This document shows, one piece after another, positions 25,098 through 40,100 of a stretch of DNA of 64,000 bases. Below the pieces are notes generated by a model. That model made no database searches. It saw only the letters and a list, made by a program, of their open reading frames with translations, and was not told where the DNA came from. The DNA is from Anarhynchus alexandrinus (Eukaryota > Chordata > Aves > Charadriiformes > Charadriidae). Where the stretch lies: NCBI GenBank assembly GCA_008711295.1, contig VUYV01000015.1:6682658-6746657 (forward strand), given 5' to 3'. Numbering within the stretch: the stretch's first letter is position 1; every line of letters begins with the position of its first letter. The position numbers were made by a program, and so were the translations under genes.

Positions 25098-28000
25098 CTT
25101 GGCACACACATGAGGAAAACCACAGGAGACGAGCACTGAATCCCTTAGCCTGACACAGGAACACTCACCTGGGGTAGAAAGAGGAACAGAAATAAAGAGG
25201 GAGAGGGAACATGAGTAACTCTGCAACCTGGGCGTTCTGGGCATCACCCAAGGGTATCACTGAAGAAGGATGCCACCAAGAACCAGTGAAAGGGAGGCTG
25301 AAAGGGCAAACATGTGCCACAGGAGCTCACGTTGCTTCATGTGCTATGGCAAGAGCCTCAGAGACCGGGGCTCTGAGAGCCAGTCTGAGGCCGGATGAAA
25401 TCCTGCCCACCATATCCGTATCTCAAACCGCCCTAGGGAGAGGTGCAGCTTGAAATCTGGCCCCAAACACAGAGCCTCTTCAACCGCCATGAGAAGGGTT
25501 TCTCACAAAAAATTCCAACACTTAGAAGTGAGCACCGAAATCAATCCTGTGGTCAAACAGAAGTACCCGTGTGGAAAATATGGCTCAGTTGCACTGGTAA
25601 CATCAGAGTATTTTCTTCCACTTTCAGGCCCAATGAGGTCAGTGAGTTTATTTTTTTTGAGTAAAATAAAACCGTATCTGCACATGATTGCAAAACTTAG
25701 AGTTCAAATGCAAACACTTTCTAGGAAAATCTGTCTTTTCCTTTCTTTTTCATCCTGTGAAAATATATAGATTAGAAAATGGATGGGAATCATGGGCTTG
25801 GAAAACTGACAAGTTACAAGTCCCAACACTTCAGATTAAACATTCTTGGACCTGTCATCAGTTTAATCGGAAAAGGCTGAAATCAGTGGGAGGTTAAGGA
25901 TCAGATTTGCTAATTAGTATAATTAAAGAAATAATACTAGGAAAACCATACCCCTGGTATGGCGCACCGGGAAGGAAAAGAAGGAATTTTGTTCAAGTGG
26001 GATTTTCCAGCAAACAGTCCTGGTGCCTCAGCCATAAAGCAGCTATAAAACACATTGTTGTATACAGTTTTTGTGGCGGAGGATGTGATACTTCATAGGA
26101 AAATCAGCCACTCTGCACTCCATTGCTGCACAAAGGATTTGCCGCAGGTGAAGGCGCTATTCACAGCATTATACTGCACTGACTGTCCTCTCGTACCACA
26201 CAGACATACCAAAGCGTAAGGACAACCTAGAAGAGTAGTTTTCAACTTTATAGAAAAATCTTTTGAAGGTCTCCTAACAATAGCTTTTTTTTTTATTATT
26301 TTTAAATAAATTAAATGAAGGGAAGTAAGGGTCATGTCTCTAACAGAAAAGAAAGTTCAGAGATAAAGTGGCTGTTCTAAATCTCATAATACCTTCCCTT
26401 TCCATATTTGCTGCTTACGAGATACAGAAAAAGTAAGATATTTAAAGAGATAATAAAACTTGAATACATCTTCTAAAAAAGAGAGAGGAAAGTTACAAAA
26501 TGATGTGAGTAGAAGTAACCTCCCTGGCCCCTTCCTGCACTGTCATTGCAGGTTGTGCTGGAATTCGCTCTCGTGTCCAGGGTGGGATGTTCTGCCCCGC
26601 TGGCTGGTTACGTTCTGCATGTGTATGGCAGAGGTTACAATGCCTATGAAAGACCCTACACATGCCAACCAAATGTGCAGGGCAAGACAATTACACAAGT
26701 CTAGAAAAAAGGACAGGGAAGAGCAGATACATCCCTAGATTTCAGGAAAAATGGTACAGAACACCAGTAAGCTACAAATTTAACAGCCTGGCTATCATTA
26801 AGGAACTGTGCATAAAGCTCTAAGACTTATATGGAAAAAAAAAAATCAGGATGGGAACATGACTTTGTTGTGAACACCCTGCATAAGAATCCAACATATA
26901 TGCCTCTGACTACACACTTACTGGGCAAACCCTACGTGGTTCTCTTTCTCATTTATAAAAGGAAGATATATCAACCCCTTTTTCAACTTGCCTTGCCTGT
27001 CTTTACCCTTTAGATTTCTCTGTGGTCAGGCAATGCTTGAACCCTGCTGGGCTCTCTCTGGCGCTCACCAAACACTGCCCCAGTAAGGCCCAGATACGCC
27101 CCCTTTGACTTCGGAGGCTCCTGTTGAAATGCCACACTTTGTAGTCGGGTAGCTACAAACACTTTGTACAATTCATGGAGAGAGAGAGGAAGAGAGAGAG
27201 ATTCAAAGCAGAGAGAGAAGCACTTCAGTAAAATAATGCAACCCTTTCTGAAACAGCTAGTTAGGTAGGAGCAACTTACCTTTCTGTTGACCACCAAAGG
27301 GGCTGAGGGAAACTAGACGTGCGCTGTCATGACAACCAAGCTAGGTGGGACAAATCTGGGCTGCAAGTGTACCTCCACAAATGGTCTAGGCCCACAGTGA
27401 AACAGCTCCCAAGAGATACTGCATGAGTCTGTACTGTCTAACAGTCATCTTAAGCCTAAATTCAAGATTAGATCCTCAAAACCCCTGCCTAACTGTGCTT
27501 TACCTGTAAAGTATCCAGAGGCCGACCACATATTACGAAAACTAAATTTAGGTGTCTACGTGTTGGCATATGCATGTGTATTAAGTGTCAAAGTCCTACT
27601 CTAGTCAATGGAGATTAAATCAATGCAATCCATGGAGTCCAGACAGCAACTTGGCTGGAAAAATGTGGGGGTCAATTTTAGGGTGTGCTGAATCACTCTA
27701 TAGACCCCGTGGACAGTATTGACTAGAACTACACTGATCCCAACAAAAGCAGGGATGACTACTCATGAGCAGTCACCAACAAGTGGGTTTATCATCTTGG
27801 GAGACAACCCCACCCCACATGCACAGCTCCTTGCTCTTGGACATGTCCAAAACCATCTGCATCCTGAGCCACTCATGCCTGGCCAATAACCCTCTTGAAT
27901 GAAGTGCTCCTTCCACTTAACTCACCTGAAGGTTCTAATCCAGCAAGAAGCATGAGCATCTCAGAGCATGCTCACCGACCCATATACACAAGAGGAGGAA

Positions 28001-31000
28001 GAAGTGGTGTTCCTTTCTCCGTCCTGACCTGGTACCTGAATTCAGCACCATACCACATAGACATACACTACCTTTATCAACCTTGCTATGTGCTCTAATT
28101 ATCTCACATTATGTATACACTTGAACAGAGACTGAAGTCTCTACCCTACTCTGTCTTGAGTACTGGAAGACTACTGAGAAAACATGCAACAGCTTAGTGG
28201 CTGAATTCTAGCTCAAGGAATGGGCAAGGGACTTATGCCACTTCTTCCTCAAAGCCTTCCTACAGGGTAGTCCAGGAAGCTCCATGCCCACCATGATGCT
28301 CTTGGTACCCTGCTCATACCAATGGACTGTGAGCAAAGCACTTGGGGGCTAAGAGATGGACCAGTGAGGACCATGGCATTTCTGCCCTTTTGGGAACTAA
28401 GCCTTCATATGACAAATAGCACCACAATCTAGGGAGTTAGATCCTATGGAGGAGAGCAGAATACATCTAGTTTTGTTTCAGGTTGCGATTCTGAACCCTG
28501 GTTTCTCACCTAAGGAAAGAGAGAGGAAGGTGGAAAGTCACATTGCTTTGGAGCAAGCAAGAACATCATTTGTAAGAGGAAAATGCCTGTTCTCTCAATA
28601 AAACTGGGAGTGGGTCTTTATTACTCTTCAAAAAACAGAATGGAGTTCACACTCAAAGTATGACATTTACTGGGGTTTAACTTTGCATGGGAGAAACAAA
28701 TACAACATTGATTTGTATGTGTTGAGATGCTAAAACACGAATAGGACTCTCAGCAAACAGTAAAGGGGCCTCTTTCTGAGGCCTCTTCACCGCTAGTCTA
28801 GAGACATGCTGTCACCTCATCTGCCAGCCATAGTGAACCCGCCATTCATCTCATTAGCCATCCTGATGCTGAACACCGTTTGAGTGGATAAAAAAAGGTA
28901 GATGAGGTTAGTGATGACAAACAGGTCACATAAGGAGTAGATCATGTTACATCTGTCTCCCCTGACCTGAACCTCTTCTCATCTGCAGGATGAGAAAATA
29001 AGAAAACTTCCTGTAACTGGAATTGCTGTACATTTTTCATTGCGCATTCCCCGCTCATCCCCATCTTCCCTTTGGTCTCTGCTGTTTTCCTCTACTCGCA
29101 TGACAGAGAACACCTACGGCAAGTGGCAGCATCTGACAGCAAACACAGGATCCTCAGTCACCCCCTGCTGCCTCAAATGTCCTGGCTTCACTCTCAGCCA
29201 GAGGAAGACACAACCCTTCCCTACGTTCATGCACTCCCTGCATACAAAGCAGCAGTTTTCAACTGAATAGGAAAATCCAAAACGATAACCCCCTTGACAC
29301 ATCTCTCTGATTCACTTCATCGTAACCCAACAGATCACTTATCTTTAACTTACCCTTATCTAAACTATGTAGGTGACTCAACCCTACCTACGCACAGAAT
29401 ATCTTCAAAATACAAACTCTCCCTCCCTGGAGAGAGAAATCCCACTTAACAGCAAGTGTTGTGCAGTGGTGGCTTAGCAACAAGATGCACCTCTGTGTGT
29501 AACTTTTTCTGCCAGGCGCTGTGAGCAGCTAGCAAGCCTGCTACGTGTAACAAACCCCAGTTTCACCCAAGAGACAAGGAACACAGCAATAAGTTGAAAG
29601 AACTGCAAGTTAAGAAAAAAAAAAAGAAGTCCCCTAAGGAGATATTGAACTTCTGTCCTTCGCTCCAAGAAACCCAACCCCTTCTCTTATTGGCCATGCC
29701 ACCATGAATGGCTCTTTGAGTCTTGGCTCCCTTTTCCATGTCCCCATTCCTGGTTTGCTGACAGTGTGATGGACATGGTCACCAACCCCTCTAGGGGAGC
29801 GTTCTAGCTTCTCCAGCACCATCAAACACTTGGAATTCACTAACCCTTGAATATCCTTAGTGACAACCTTAGTGAGTTACTACCAGAGCTTGTTCTGGGG
29901 TGGGTGCTGGGGTGCTTGTTCTGCAACCACGTTCATGCCACAGCAGTTGTTGTCCATCCATAGGCATCCACGAGCAGGACCCTTGCTGGAGTTCGCTCAA
30001 ACCTTGCTGCCCTCAGCAGCTTGTTGGAAAGTACATACCATTCACTTCTCTCCTGGAACACCTAAAGGCATGGGATTTCATCTCTGTGGGGTGGATAATG
30101 ATGAAAGACATGTGACCCAGCAAGAGTCGAGGGCACCAGAGACTTGCTCCGTCCAGGGACAAGAGCAGCATTCCCAGAGGGTGAGGACAGCAACAAAACT
30201 ATTACAGAGGCATTCAAGTAAAGGTTTTATGCAGGCAGATTACATACCATTTGATCACCCTTCAGCCACAAGATACAGAAGATGCTGTTGGATTACGTTA
30301 GTTTAACCGGAAAAGACAAAAAAAAAAATGGACTAAAGAATGAGAAGATCCACGCAGCAGTCGGACCAGCCCATCCAAAACATAGCGGGGACTTTACATA
30401 AGGCAGCATGAGATTACATTTAGCCAAAACACGAGTGATACAGCTTTGGGATGAATTTGTCACCTTATAATTATTTATTTTACTAAGCCAAAGCTGAAAG
30501 CTGATACAAAGCAGAGAGAAGAACTATATTAGTTTCGAGACAGCAAATGCCCACTGGCATACCAAACAACAGATGTTGTGAACTGAAAGTCGTGCTGGGG
30601 ATTAAGAGCAGAATAGCAGGAACAGAGCAGAAAAGAAAAGAAGATCTACCCTTATCCCTGAGATGTTTGCAGATGTGGTGAAAAGAAGCGGAGGTGTGTC
30701 ACAGAAATATGTTACACCAAATGTGCTTGAGAAATGGCTCAGCTGGATTGACATGTCCACACTTTCTCCACTGAATACCAAAAGCTTTTTTTTTTTTTTT
30801 AGTACAAAAATGTTTACTGTTTTATATTTTGCCTACAGTGAAAATTCCAGAAGAAAACCTTTCCTCCTGGAAACTGATGTTGTCTCTCATCTTCAGCACA
30901 AGGAAAGCTCAGGAGCAGCAGGTGCCGAAGGCATTACACAGGAGGGATGCAGTAGTCATAGCTCCAGCCCAAACTCTGCTGGGACATTGTGGAACGGCCC

Positions 31001-31884
31001 TGTCTCAGCAAGTCAAACCACCCATCACCTCCTTTCCAGTATAGCTGAAAATCACAGCGGTAAGCATTTCGCTGCCTCCCAGGGTGGCAATTCTGCAAAC
31101 AAGCAGGAATCCACAAGACTTGTGTAGACCAGCCAGGCAAAACCAGTGCCACCCTTCCAGCTAGAGCACATGGCAGACCAAGGACTTTTGAAGCCTACGA
31201 TAGCAGAGGAGGAATGTCAGCAAGAATGCCGTGCAGGAAAGGCACATTGTCCTTACAACAATCCTGCTCCCAGAGGAGGCTGCTAACCTGTATGTTGTAG
31301 ATTTACGTAATAAAGCCAAGGAGGTAACAGAGGCCCCATTTGCGATGTGACCGATAATCATGCCGGCGAGTTTTGCACATTCATTTGTTCCATTGTCCTT
31401 TCAAAGAATGATGGCTATCAGGCTCGCAGAAACCTGTGCTTTTTAGATGAAGCCATGAGCAAGCAATGAAAGAAATGCACCCAAACAGCTCTGACTTCAG
31501 ACACATGGGGTTGTCTGTGTTCTGCTCAAATACATATGTCCTGATCATGGGAGAGGTAACCACATACCAGTGGTGGAGAAGACAGCTGCTTGCAGACATG
31601 TCACGAAGCCATCCAGGATTTAAGTTCTTCTGGGAACCCATCCAAAAGCTCTCAAAGGATAACTGAGAGTCAATTATACATTCAGAGAAAAAGGGCCAAA
31701 GGTCTGATTATTCAAAATAATCAAGCCAGACAGGCAAATGAGCGATTGCACCTCAGAGGATGCACATGTCTGTTCTTCTTTCCCTGGCTAAATCATGGGC
31801 TAATCTTTCTACAGCATGATTATTTGTAACAAAGTAATGTATTTTGCCTACAAGAACTTGGTACTGTTTCATCAGTGTGGGCTA
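25098..31884. other. Long gene-poor spacer
   Basis: No spliced gene or named repeat is recognised over 6.8 kb. A GA-rich simple tract lies at 27176-27220 and a poly(T) at 30788-30800. The two longest open frames, 29860-30306 (148 codons) and 30663-31127 (154 codons), lack recognisable domains and read as chance frames. This interval lies where mammals carry the second urea-transporter gene (SLC14A1); I see no trace of it. Confidence 0.5.
27176..27220. repeat. GA-rich simple repeat
   Basis: GA dinucleotide runs (GGAGAGAGAGAGGAAGAGAG and similar) are interrupted by a short unique segment. Ordinary purine-rich microsatellite. Confidence 0.75.
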
Positions 31885-32092
31885 GATCAAAACCTGTCTG
31901 TACAACACTGGCCGAGGTTGCCCAGTGATGTGGTAGATGCTCCATTCCTGGAAATATTCCAGGTCAGGTTGGACCGGGCTTTGAGCAACCTGATCTAGTT
32001 GAAGACGTTCCTGCTCATTACAGGGAGGGGCTGGACTAGATGAATTTTAAAGGACCCCTCCAACCCAAACTATTCTGTAATTCTACAACAAA
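31885..32092 (+). mobile_element. CR1 LINE 3' end, sense, degenerate
   Basis: The text runs from a diverged ORF2 end (HWPRLPSDVVDAPFLEIFQV at about 31906-31965) to the 3' untranslated end (GGACTAGATGAATTTTAAAG) and a tail near 32080-32090 (ATTCTGTAATTCTAC). The tail units are imperfect, so the copy is moderately old. Confidence 0.85.
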
Positions 32093-33854
32093 GTCACCTG
32101 CAGTCTACTGCTGAAAAGCCTACCTGTGGATGGCCTTAGTCACCCAGCTCCCTAACAGAGACAGAAACCTCCTTTCCCCTCTTACTGCTGGAAACTACAA
32201 CATGGGCAATGTGGGGTCATGTATTTTTAACTCTTCAGGTACTAAAGGACATGCTGCAATAAGGCATAGTGATTTTCAAATACATCAAGATAAACTCACA
32301 CACAACCCAACGCATTGTGGAAACCCCAGGAAGAGTTTGCCTTCAGGGACTGCAGAACTTCTCTAGTTAAATTAGCTAAGGTCTCCGAGGACATCACGTG
32401 AGAAGCAGAGATTTGTGAGAAAGCCGCCTGCCCTGCATGCCAAGAAGTGCCATTAACTGCTCGTTCCATTCATCACGTCCACTCCTAACCAGCACATTCC
32501 CCTCCCCCACCTGCTTTACTCGATTCCCAGCTCTAGACTACCAGTATTTTATTTACCCTGCAGCATGACCAAATTTCACCTCGCTGACGCCCTCACTCCA
32601 TCCTACTGTGCTTTAAGGCAATCTCTTTGCAAAAGGGACCGTGACCAAAGGTCACAACCCATAAAGGGGGTCCAAGATCGGAGAGGAGAGAAATGACTGT
32701 ACGGAAATGCCCACCTCACTGAAGGGCCATCCTCTCCTCATACCCCATGCTCTGCTATTCTCTAAGCACTTTAGCATCACCTTTGCCCAAACCCAAGTTG
32801 CATCTCTTCTTCACCCCACTTTCCCACCATGCTTCCTCAGCTTCCTCACTTTGCCACCTCCGTGTCAAGCAGCTTCCCCCCTCTGGTGCAAATTCACTTT
32901 CTAATCTTGCCTGGACAGGATCACTGAGCTTTCAGCAAGGTCCTGCTGGTGAGTCAACAGCCACTTGCACACATGGTTGTGAGCAGGGCGTATTAAGTGA
33001 TGTAAATTGATCTATTGTTTGCTTCAACCCCGTGTGTGGTGAGAACTGATAAGAACAATGCACTCCCCATAACACTTCTCCTCCACATTATCAGCCTCTG
33101 ATCTTAATCCCAGGAGTCAATGTCATAATCCATCACTGCTAATGAGTGGGAGCTCCCCTAGGAAGGGGCCTTATCTCACTTGGTATCTAAAGGGCTATAC
33201 GAGGTTATAGCAATAGTGCAATTAAGTAAAGGTTACATTGGCCTGAAAGTGTTACCACTGGCTCTTTGGAAACACTTCTGTGTTATCAGAGACAAAAGGA
33301 AGCAAAAGTAAATGCCTTTATATGCTACAACTCACACGTCTCTTCCTGGCACTTCCATCGCTGGGACCTTCCAACCCAGCAGATCCCGGTACCAACAACA
33401 CAGAAAGAGAAATTGCCGGTTTTGGGCACCTACCAGCACAGACACGTGCAAGTGTTGTGATTTCAAGGCAGGACTGAGCATGCTAGAAATGTGCTTAAAA
33501 CAGTTCGACATTTCTTGCCACTAAGTGTTCCATTTACTACCAGAAATGTTTCTTGAGGTGAAGGTAAACACACAGGCAGTAATACTTTATCAGTAAGTTC
33601 TATTTAGCCCTTATGCCTGCATCGATCAAAATATCACACCCATTGAGCAAACTGAACTCCAGAATAACAGCCCCAAATAGGATAAACCAGCAACACAATC
33701 CCATCTTCAGCCTGCCTTCTGGGGAGCCTCTGCCACAGACAGCAAAAATTATTCCTTCTTTTGGCTCTTCCAGAGGTAGGTCACTTCACCAGGGCAAGGG
33801 AAGTTGCTGCCTTCATCTCACCTAATTCATACCCCAACTAGAAAGGAGCTGATC
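32093..33854. other. Spacer, no gene recognised
   Basis: Moderately pyrimidine-rich (32740-32900). Contains only short overlapping open frames on the plus strand with no domain content. Confidence 0.45.
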
Positions 33855-34165
33855 TTAGAATCGTAGAATCATCTAGGTTGGAAGGGACCTTTAAGATCAT
33901 TGAGTCCAACCACCAACCTAACACTGCCAAAACCCCCGCTAAACCATGTCCCTCAGCACCACGTCTACCTGTCTTTTAAATACCTCCAGGGATGGCGATT
34001 CCACCACTTCCCTGGGCAGCCTGTTCCAGTGCTTGATAACCCTTTTGTTGAAGACATTTTTCCTAATATCTATCCTAAACCTCCCCTGGCACAACTTGAG
34101 ACCGTTTCCTCTTGTCCTAATCTTGCACTGAAAGGCTCTGCCAAGAATTGAAATAAAGGTCTCCC
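33855..34165 (-). mobile_element. CR1 LINE 3' end, antisense
   Basis: The plus strand begins with the reversed CR1 tail (AGAATCGTAGAATCATCTAG) and continues through the reverse complement of the ORF2 end (reversed [24 protein letters not shown] sequence, 33940-34130). About 310 bases remain. Truncated and inactive. Confidence 0.9.
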
Positions 34166-37100
34166 CTTTCTGTAGTACCTACACCACCTGCCCTTCGTGC
34201 AGGTCATAAGCTACCTATGAAAATTATTTGCAGTGTTCCCCATAAAGGCAAAAGTGTCTACAATGCCCTTAAAACACACTTGCCTCTGCCTATGACTCAG
34301 CTGCAGATTTAACTGCAATGTAGACAATCCCGGGACAATCAGGTCAAGGCTGTTGGAGAATGTTGCCACCAGACACAGTTCATTGGAAAGAGCGACAGCT
34401 CACCCTTGCCTCATTTATTACCTCAACTGCTTGGCTTCCCATCTGCAACTCACCTTTCCTCCCACACTTGCCCAGTGTGGCCGGGCAGGGGCTGTGGGCT
34501 CTGCGCCTTCCCTCACGCCTTCCTACTACGTAAGGTACTGAAATACCAAGGTCAAACCCAACTTTTGGAATTCAGTTGAGAAGCAAGTGGATGGAAACAA
34601 CTTATGTTATATTAGAAGTTATATCCCAGGTCAGATTAGATGGTACAGTGGTCTCCTCTGGCCATTCCACCCACCCTTCAAAGACATCACTTTCAAACAC
34701 ATTGGGCTATATATAAGACCAAGCGTGATGGCGACATACCCACGCAGGATGGAAAACCTGTGGTTGACACAGGTGGGTGAGTCAGGGAGCAGTCAAAGTG
34801 CTTCTGGAGCTGTACAGTGGCAGATAATGACAATAGGAGAAACTCCGCTGAAGTTTGCCAGTGAGCAAGGGGAAATGGCTGAACAGTCCAGGCCTTAATC
34901 ACATTGCAGATGCAGGACAGCCTCGGGCACCAAAGCTAAAAAAAACCCACACCACCAAAAAACCCCCCCAAAAAAACCAAAAAAAACCCCACGACAACAT
35001 TACAGTTACATTTTGCGTTTGGATCAACGAAACACTACAGAATATCAGACATCAGGAAGGACAAAGGACAACAGAATGGTATGTTTCTCAGAGAAGATGC
35101 CACACTACACGGCAGCCTAAAGAGGTTGGGCGCAGGATCTCAGGCGAGGCAGACTGTGAGCAAAAACAAGAGGTAGAGAGGTGTTCTCCAGAGGCACATC
35201 CAGAGGTGTGTTTCTGTTCATTGCCGCGGATCTAAGGCTAAGTGCTTTTGAATCTGCATTGAGTCTGCAACGTGGGACAGCACGGAGGTGGTGGTGGCCA
35301 GAGCTCTCAGCATGCATCAGCACCATTGCTTCACCGGCCAAGAGTCTTGTGTTACGGGAAAGTTCAGGATAGCGTGGGGACTGATGGATACAACCAGCCC
35401 ACACTCCTTCCCAAGCTGCAGTGTAAGGGACCGCATCTCTCATCCCGGAGGAAGGCTATGGAATCTACAGCTAAAGGAGCGTAAATCTCTTAAATCACGG
35501 CCGCGCTCATTCAGCAGGGAAAGACAGAGCACGTAAATCTTCACAGGCTCACTTCCCCTACGAAGGGTGGGCAGGGACTTCTTTTCTGGTGGCATTTCAA
35601 GTGCCTCTAATCAGACACGTCATTCGGATTAGGCTAAAGGACAGGTTTAGTGTCTCTGTTTTGCCAGCTGGCTCACCCCTTTGCTCGGGCTAATCCCAGA
35701 GTCACACAGAGACCAGCCCTTCCGTGCTTCTTTGGAGGACAGGATGGCCAGGGGAGGGGAGGTCAGTCAGCGGTTGGTAAGTTTACTCGGGTCTGACGAA
35801 CGTTGGGTTCAGTCCTAAAACTTTCCATTGCTATCGTTAAACAAGTCCACATATATCCCCTGCGAGTCAAAGGTGTCTCAGGGTTGCCACTCTGAATGGC
35901 CACATTCAGGGCAAAGCAGTGATGAAATCAGGTGTATCTGCACCGGTGGTTAAGCTTGGGACCAAGCCCAGTGCTGAGATGAAATAACCCTGCAGTAAAG
36001 CCGATAACAGACAGTTGTCCCATCCTGAGCCCCAGTGCTGCCTGGAGAAGGCAGGCACTAGCATTACCACGGCCCTGGCCTCATTCTCTCAATGGTTCTG
36101 ACGTACCTTGGTACGGGCAAAGGCCCACATACCACATCCCCGCCTGTCCACAGGTGTCCCAAACCCAGTTCTCCCGGTCACAGCAGAGGCTTTGTACAGG
36201 GAACAGTAGGGACAGAAACACACATGCCTGGGACATCAGACCTGTTCTTCATCTCAGTACGTGGATGTGACTGCAGAAGTCAACAGACAACAAGTTACTA
36301 AAGAGATGCTTCGTTTTGCTTCTTCCATCCGTGATGCTCTGCCCGTAATCAGATGCAATCTATGTTTTTCATATGGTAATTAGCCACTAGGAGAAAATTA
36401 CCCAAATATGCATTTAACTTTCTTTAGCTGACGTTCACCAAAGGCTTACCAGCACCTCTGGTGCTGCTCCATCCATTCACCGCTGCAGCTTCGGTGATGG
36501 AACAGCCCAAGACCTTGCAGCGATGATGTGGCAGGCAGGAGAGTTTCCCAGGTCAGGAGCATTTGTAAGAGGCTAAGCGAACACCCCAGGCGAGCGACTG
36601 AACCTCAAGACATTGAAATTGGATCAGCAGGAGCTTGACGCAGCAGTGACCATGTTCTGCAGCAGCACTCAACGCCAAGAAGCAGGATCAGTGTCACCTA
36701 CAGGAATGGTGTCTCGTTTAGACACCCTCCATCCCTCCCACCCCTTCTACTTTCCTTGCACAATAGGTGTACCTGTTATTTTTCCCCCCTCCAGCTCAGT
36801 GAGGATGAAGTGGAGGGACAGGGGAGATGGGCAGCCCACAGCAGCTCCTCAAGAAGCTCAGCCCAGCTCAGCTTTCTCCTGCTCAGCTGGCAGAGACCAG
36901 GCAGAGGGAAAATTCCTCTGGCCTCCCGGCTTCACCTCCTAGCTACCTCCCAGCCCTAATCCCTTCAGGGAAGAGTGCCAGATTTGACAAAACATAAGGC
37001 TTTTGTGTCGAACCTGTGCAGGTTGGCACACTCAAGGGACTAGGGGCAGGACTCACACATGCCGCGGAAGTAACCGAAGCAGAAAACCCTGGAGCTGGGA

Positions 37101-40100
37101 TTAAGACCCAAAGGGAGGGAGAGGGAACAACGGGTTCCACTCCAGTCCTTGAATAAGTGGGTGCATTATCAGCTCAGGTACAGCCACACGGAAAAGCTCA
37201 TTGGGGAGGTCCTCAGTGACAAACGTTGGGCCAGAAGGCATGAGCTCTGCCCGGCCCATCTCCAGCTGTGTTGCAGCCTGGCTACACATCACCACCCTCC
37301 AGGACCAGATGGATGCTCTGATCACAGCAGTTTGACACGGTGGTCAGTGGAGAAGCACACGAGGTGGCATGGAGCAGCTTCTGACAAGTCCAAAGAGCTC
37401 AGATAACAAGCTGCTGTCTGCCAATGCATGTGGTGTAAGGGTTATCACTGAGCAGAGGGCACATCTGCTAAGAAATCATCCTGGTGTGCTTCTGGGTCGC
37501 CCTGCAAGTATTGTCAACCATCTATCACTAAGTGCTGAGGAAATTTCTCCGGGAGTTAGGGGAGGCGAACACTCTACAAGAGGCTAACCTCTACAAGAAG
37601 TCAGCCAACCAGGAAACGTTAAAAGGAGCTGGGAATGCTGCAGGTCCAGTAAAACATTCGCATTAGCAAGATACACTGACCACCTCCATCAGTTTATTTC
37701 AACATCATTCTCCCCTTCTTCTGTGCTTTCTCCATCAGATCATGCCTTTAAATTGCAACCTATAAGGTATGGTATGTAACTCCTTACAGTGACACTAGCA
37801 CATGGTTGCTGTAGTCAAAGCAACGCCCAGACACCATATCTCTCACCTTTCTCGGTGCCTCATGAGGCCATCACCTGGATCCAGGGCAGACAGACGAGGC
37901 AAAGTCCAGGGAGCAAAGGCTGATGCTGGCCTTCAAAACCCCAGGACTGCTATTCACAGGACAAGACGCAGCCATGAAGGTGATGGGGACATGAGGCACT
38001 CCCCCTCAGCTGCCAAAGAGCACGCCACGAACTGGCCATACCATTGGCAGGGTGGGCAGATGTCTCCCTAACCTTGGCTGAAAATTTGCCCCGGCCCATA
38101 TTCAATTGCTCCTTACTTGTATTTGCAGGTTCCTCTAGATTTTATTTTTATTTAAGTGGGTTCATCCATTTTCTGAGTGGGAAAAGCCACAAATTCCCAT
38201 CCTCCTCCCTTTCCCCAGATTCCATGTATTTTCGTAGCACAAGAAAGCACCAGAAACTGGGGTGTCTCTCAGACCAGATCTGTGATTGTTGCTTCGGTAC
38301 AAGCACTGAGGGAAGACATAAGTAAAGTAGCATAACAATTGCTGTCATTTCCCTTCCCGCCATTTCACCCTTAAAAAAGATTTAGCGGGAAGAAAAACAG
38401 AATTTGATCAATACGGAAGGCATCCTGGTTTTACTGTTGGACCAGAAGCAGCCCTCCTTACAGAAATTCTAGATACTATTTAAAAAACAGAACTGGGTAA
38501 AAAAAGTTCACAGATAACAGTCTGTGGACCATACAGCCCCTGGATGGTTTTGTTTACAAGATTTTTTGGCTGATTCAGATAGTTTGCAAATATTTTCAGC
38601 TATACATTTTCAACTCTGCATTCTCAAACATTAAAATGCTTCTTTACAAATAGCTACCTCATGGTCTGATAATAAAATCAGTTTTGAGATAAAACCCAGA
38701 GGATTCATACTTCTGTATTGATTTACCAGATGTTTGTCTAGGAGATGCTGGAGTAAAACATTAGAGAGGGAGAGGTTCAAACTAAGTGTTAAGCACAGCT
38801 ATTCTTTACATTAATCATTTATGTTTCACTGTAACAACATATTTTTAGCATGGATTTCACTTTAAGCTTTTACTTCAGTGCACTGACTCCCACTGTGCCA
38901 CGAGCGGTGAAATGCTTAAAGACAGTCACAACACCAAAAAGTTTACATCACAAATAGATAATATCAAATAGCATGTGGAGAAAAATGGGGAAGGCACACA
39001 GAAAAGGCACATCACGCAGATGGGATGAGGATACAGGTCTCTTAGTCACTCTTTCCACCACCCATACCATCAGGTTTCTCTGTTGGCAATAGCATCTATT
39101 AGTTTTTACAGTTATTAAGGACAGTTTCCAAAGTACTTAGAGCACTGGGTCCTGATCCTCCTGCTCTGGGAGGACGTGCATAGGGACTGAGCAGGGCTCT
39201 AAGTCATTAGTTGAAATAAGATCACCCTCTGCTGAGTCGCGACAGGTCTGAGCCACTGTAAATAATAGCTACGTACTCTTAGAGCCTCCTCCAAAAACTC
39301 TGGGAAAACAGAAATCCCTCCCTTCATAGACACTGTAACTTTGACCAGAACAAAAAAAAAGGGTTCAGAAAGCACTGAACAGACTTAGCAGTACCAAATT
39401 TCCAAGTCCCTCCTCTGGGAGGTATTGCACAGCAAGTTAAGAAGGGAACACATGCCGAGAGTTTGAGGAGAAGGGGCAAAGAGGAGCCCTGCCATCACTG
39501 CTGGGGGAAGGCGCTGGCTCTTGGCAGAGCGAAAGTGGCAGCAGCTACTCAACAGCAGCACCTTATATTGGCTCTGGGAGCCCTCCAGTGGCTGCGCACC
39601 CCTCGCTGCCTGCAAGAGGAATCGTGTGGGTGCTGCTGTCCCCGTCCCCAAACAGGAGGGAGGCAGATGGACCCTACGGTGGAGTAGCCGCCGAGATGAG
39701 AAGAGGGACTTGACCACCATCAGCCCTTCTTCCAGTCTGATGCAAAAGCAGCAAACCTCAAGCCAAGCCCTGATAGGGAACGCACACTCCATGGTTACAC
39801 TTAACATCACAGGGTCACTGTATGGCAGATGACGTGGAGGGGAGCATGGTCAGCTCTCCACAAGCCCCGAGCTCTGCAGGTTAGCAAACCGCACAGCAAG
39901 TTTGCCAAAGCTAAACCCAAATGGAAAGAGCGAGCATTTGCGCAAGGATTCCGGGCAAAAGCTGGAGCTCAGCTTATTTGAAACGCAGGTTAACAACAAG
40001 GAGGGGAATGACTCACGACTCACCAGGGACATGGGAGTCCAGAGACAGCCAGGTACCAGGGGACAGCAAAGCACTCTTCCACCACTGAACCTTGGCACAA

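Noticed and set aside
29860..31127. Two plus-strand frames of 148 and 154 codons in the spacer.
   Set aside because: No domain similarity, no splice logic and atypical composition; treated as non-coding.
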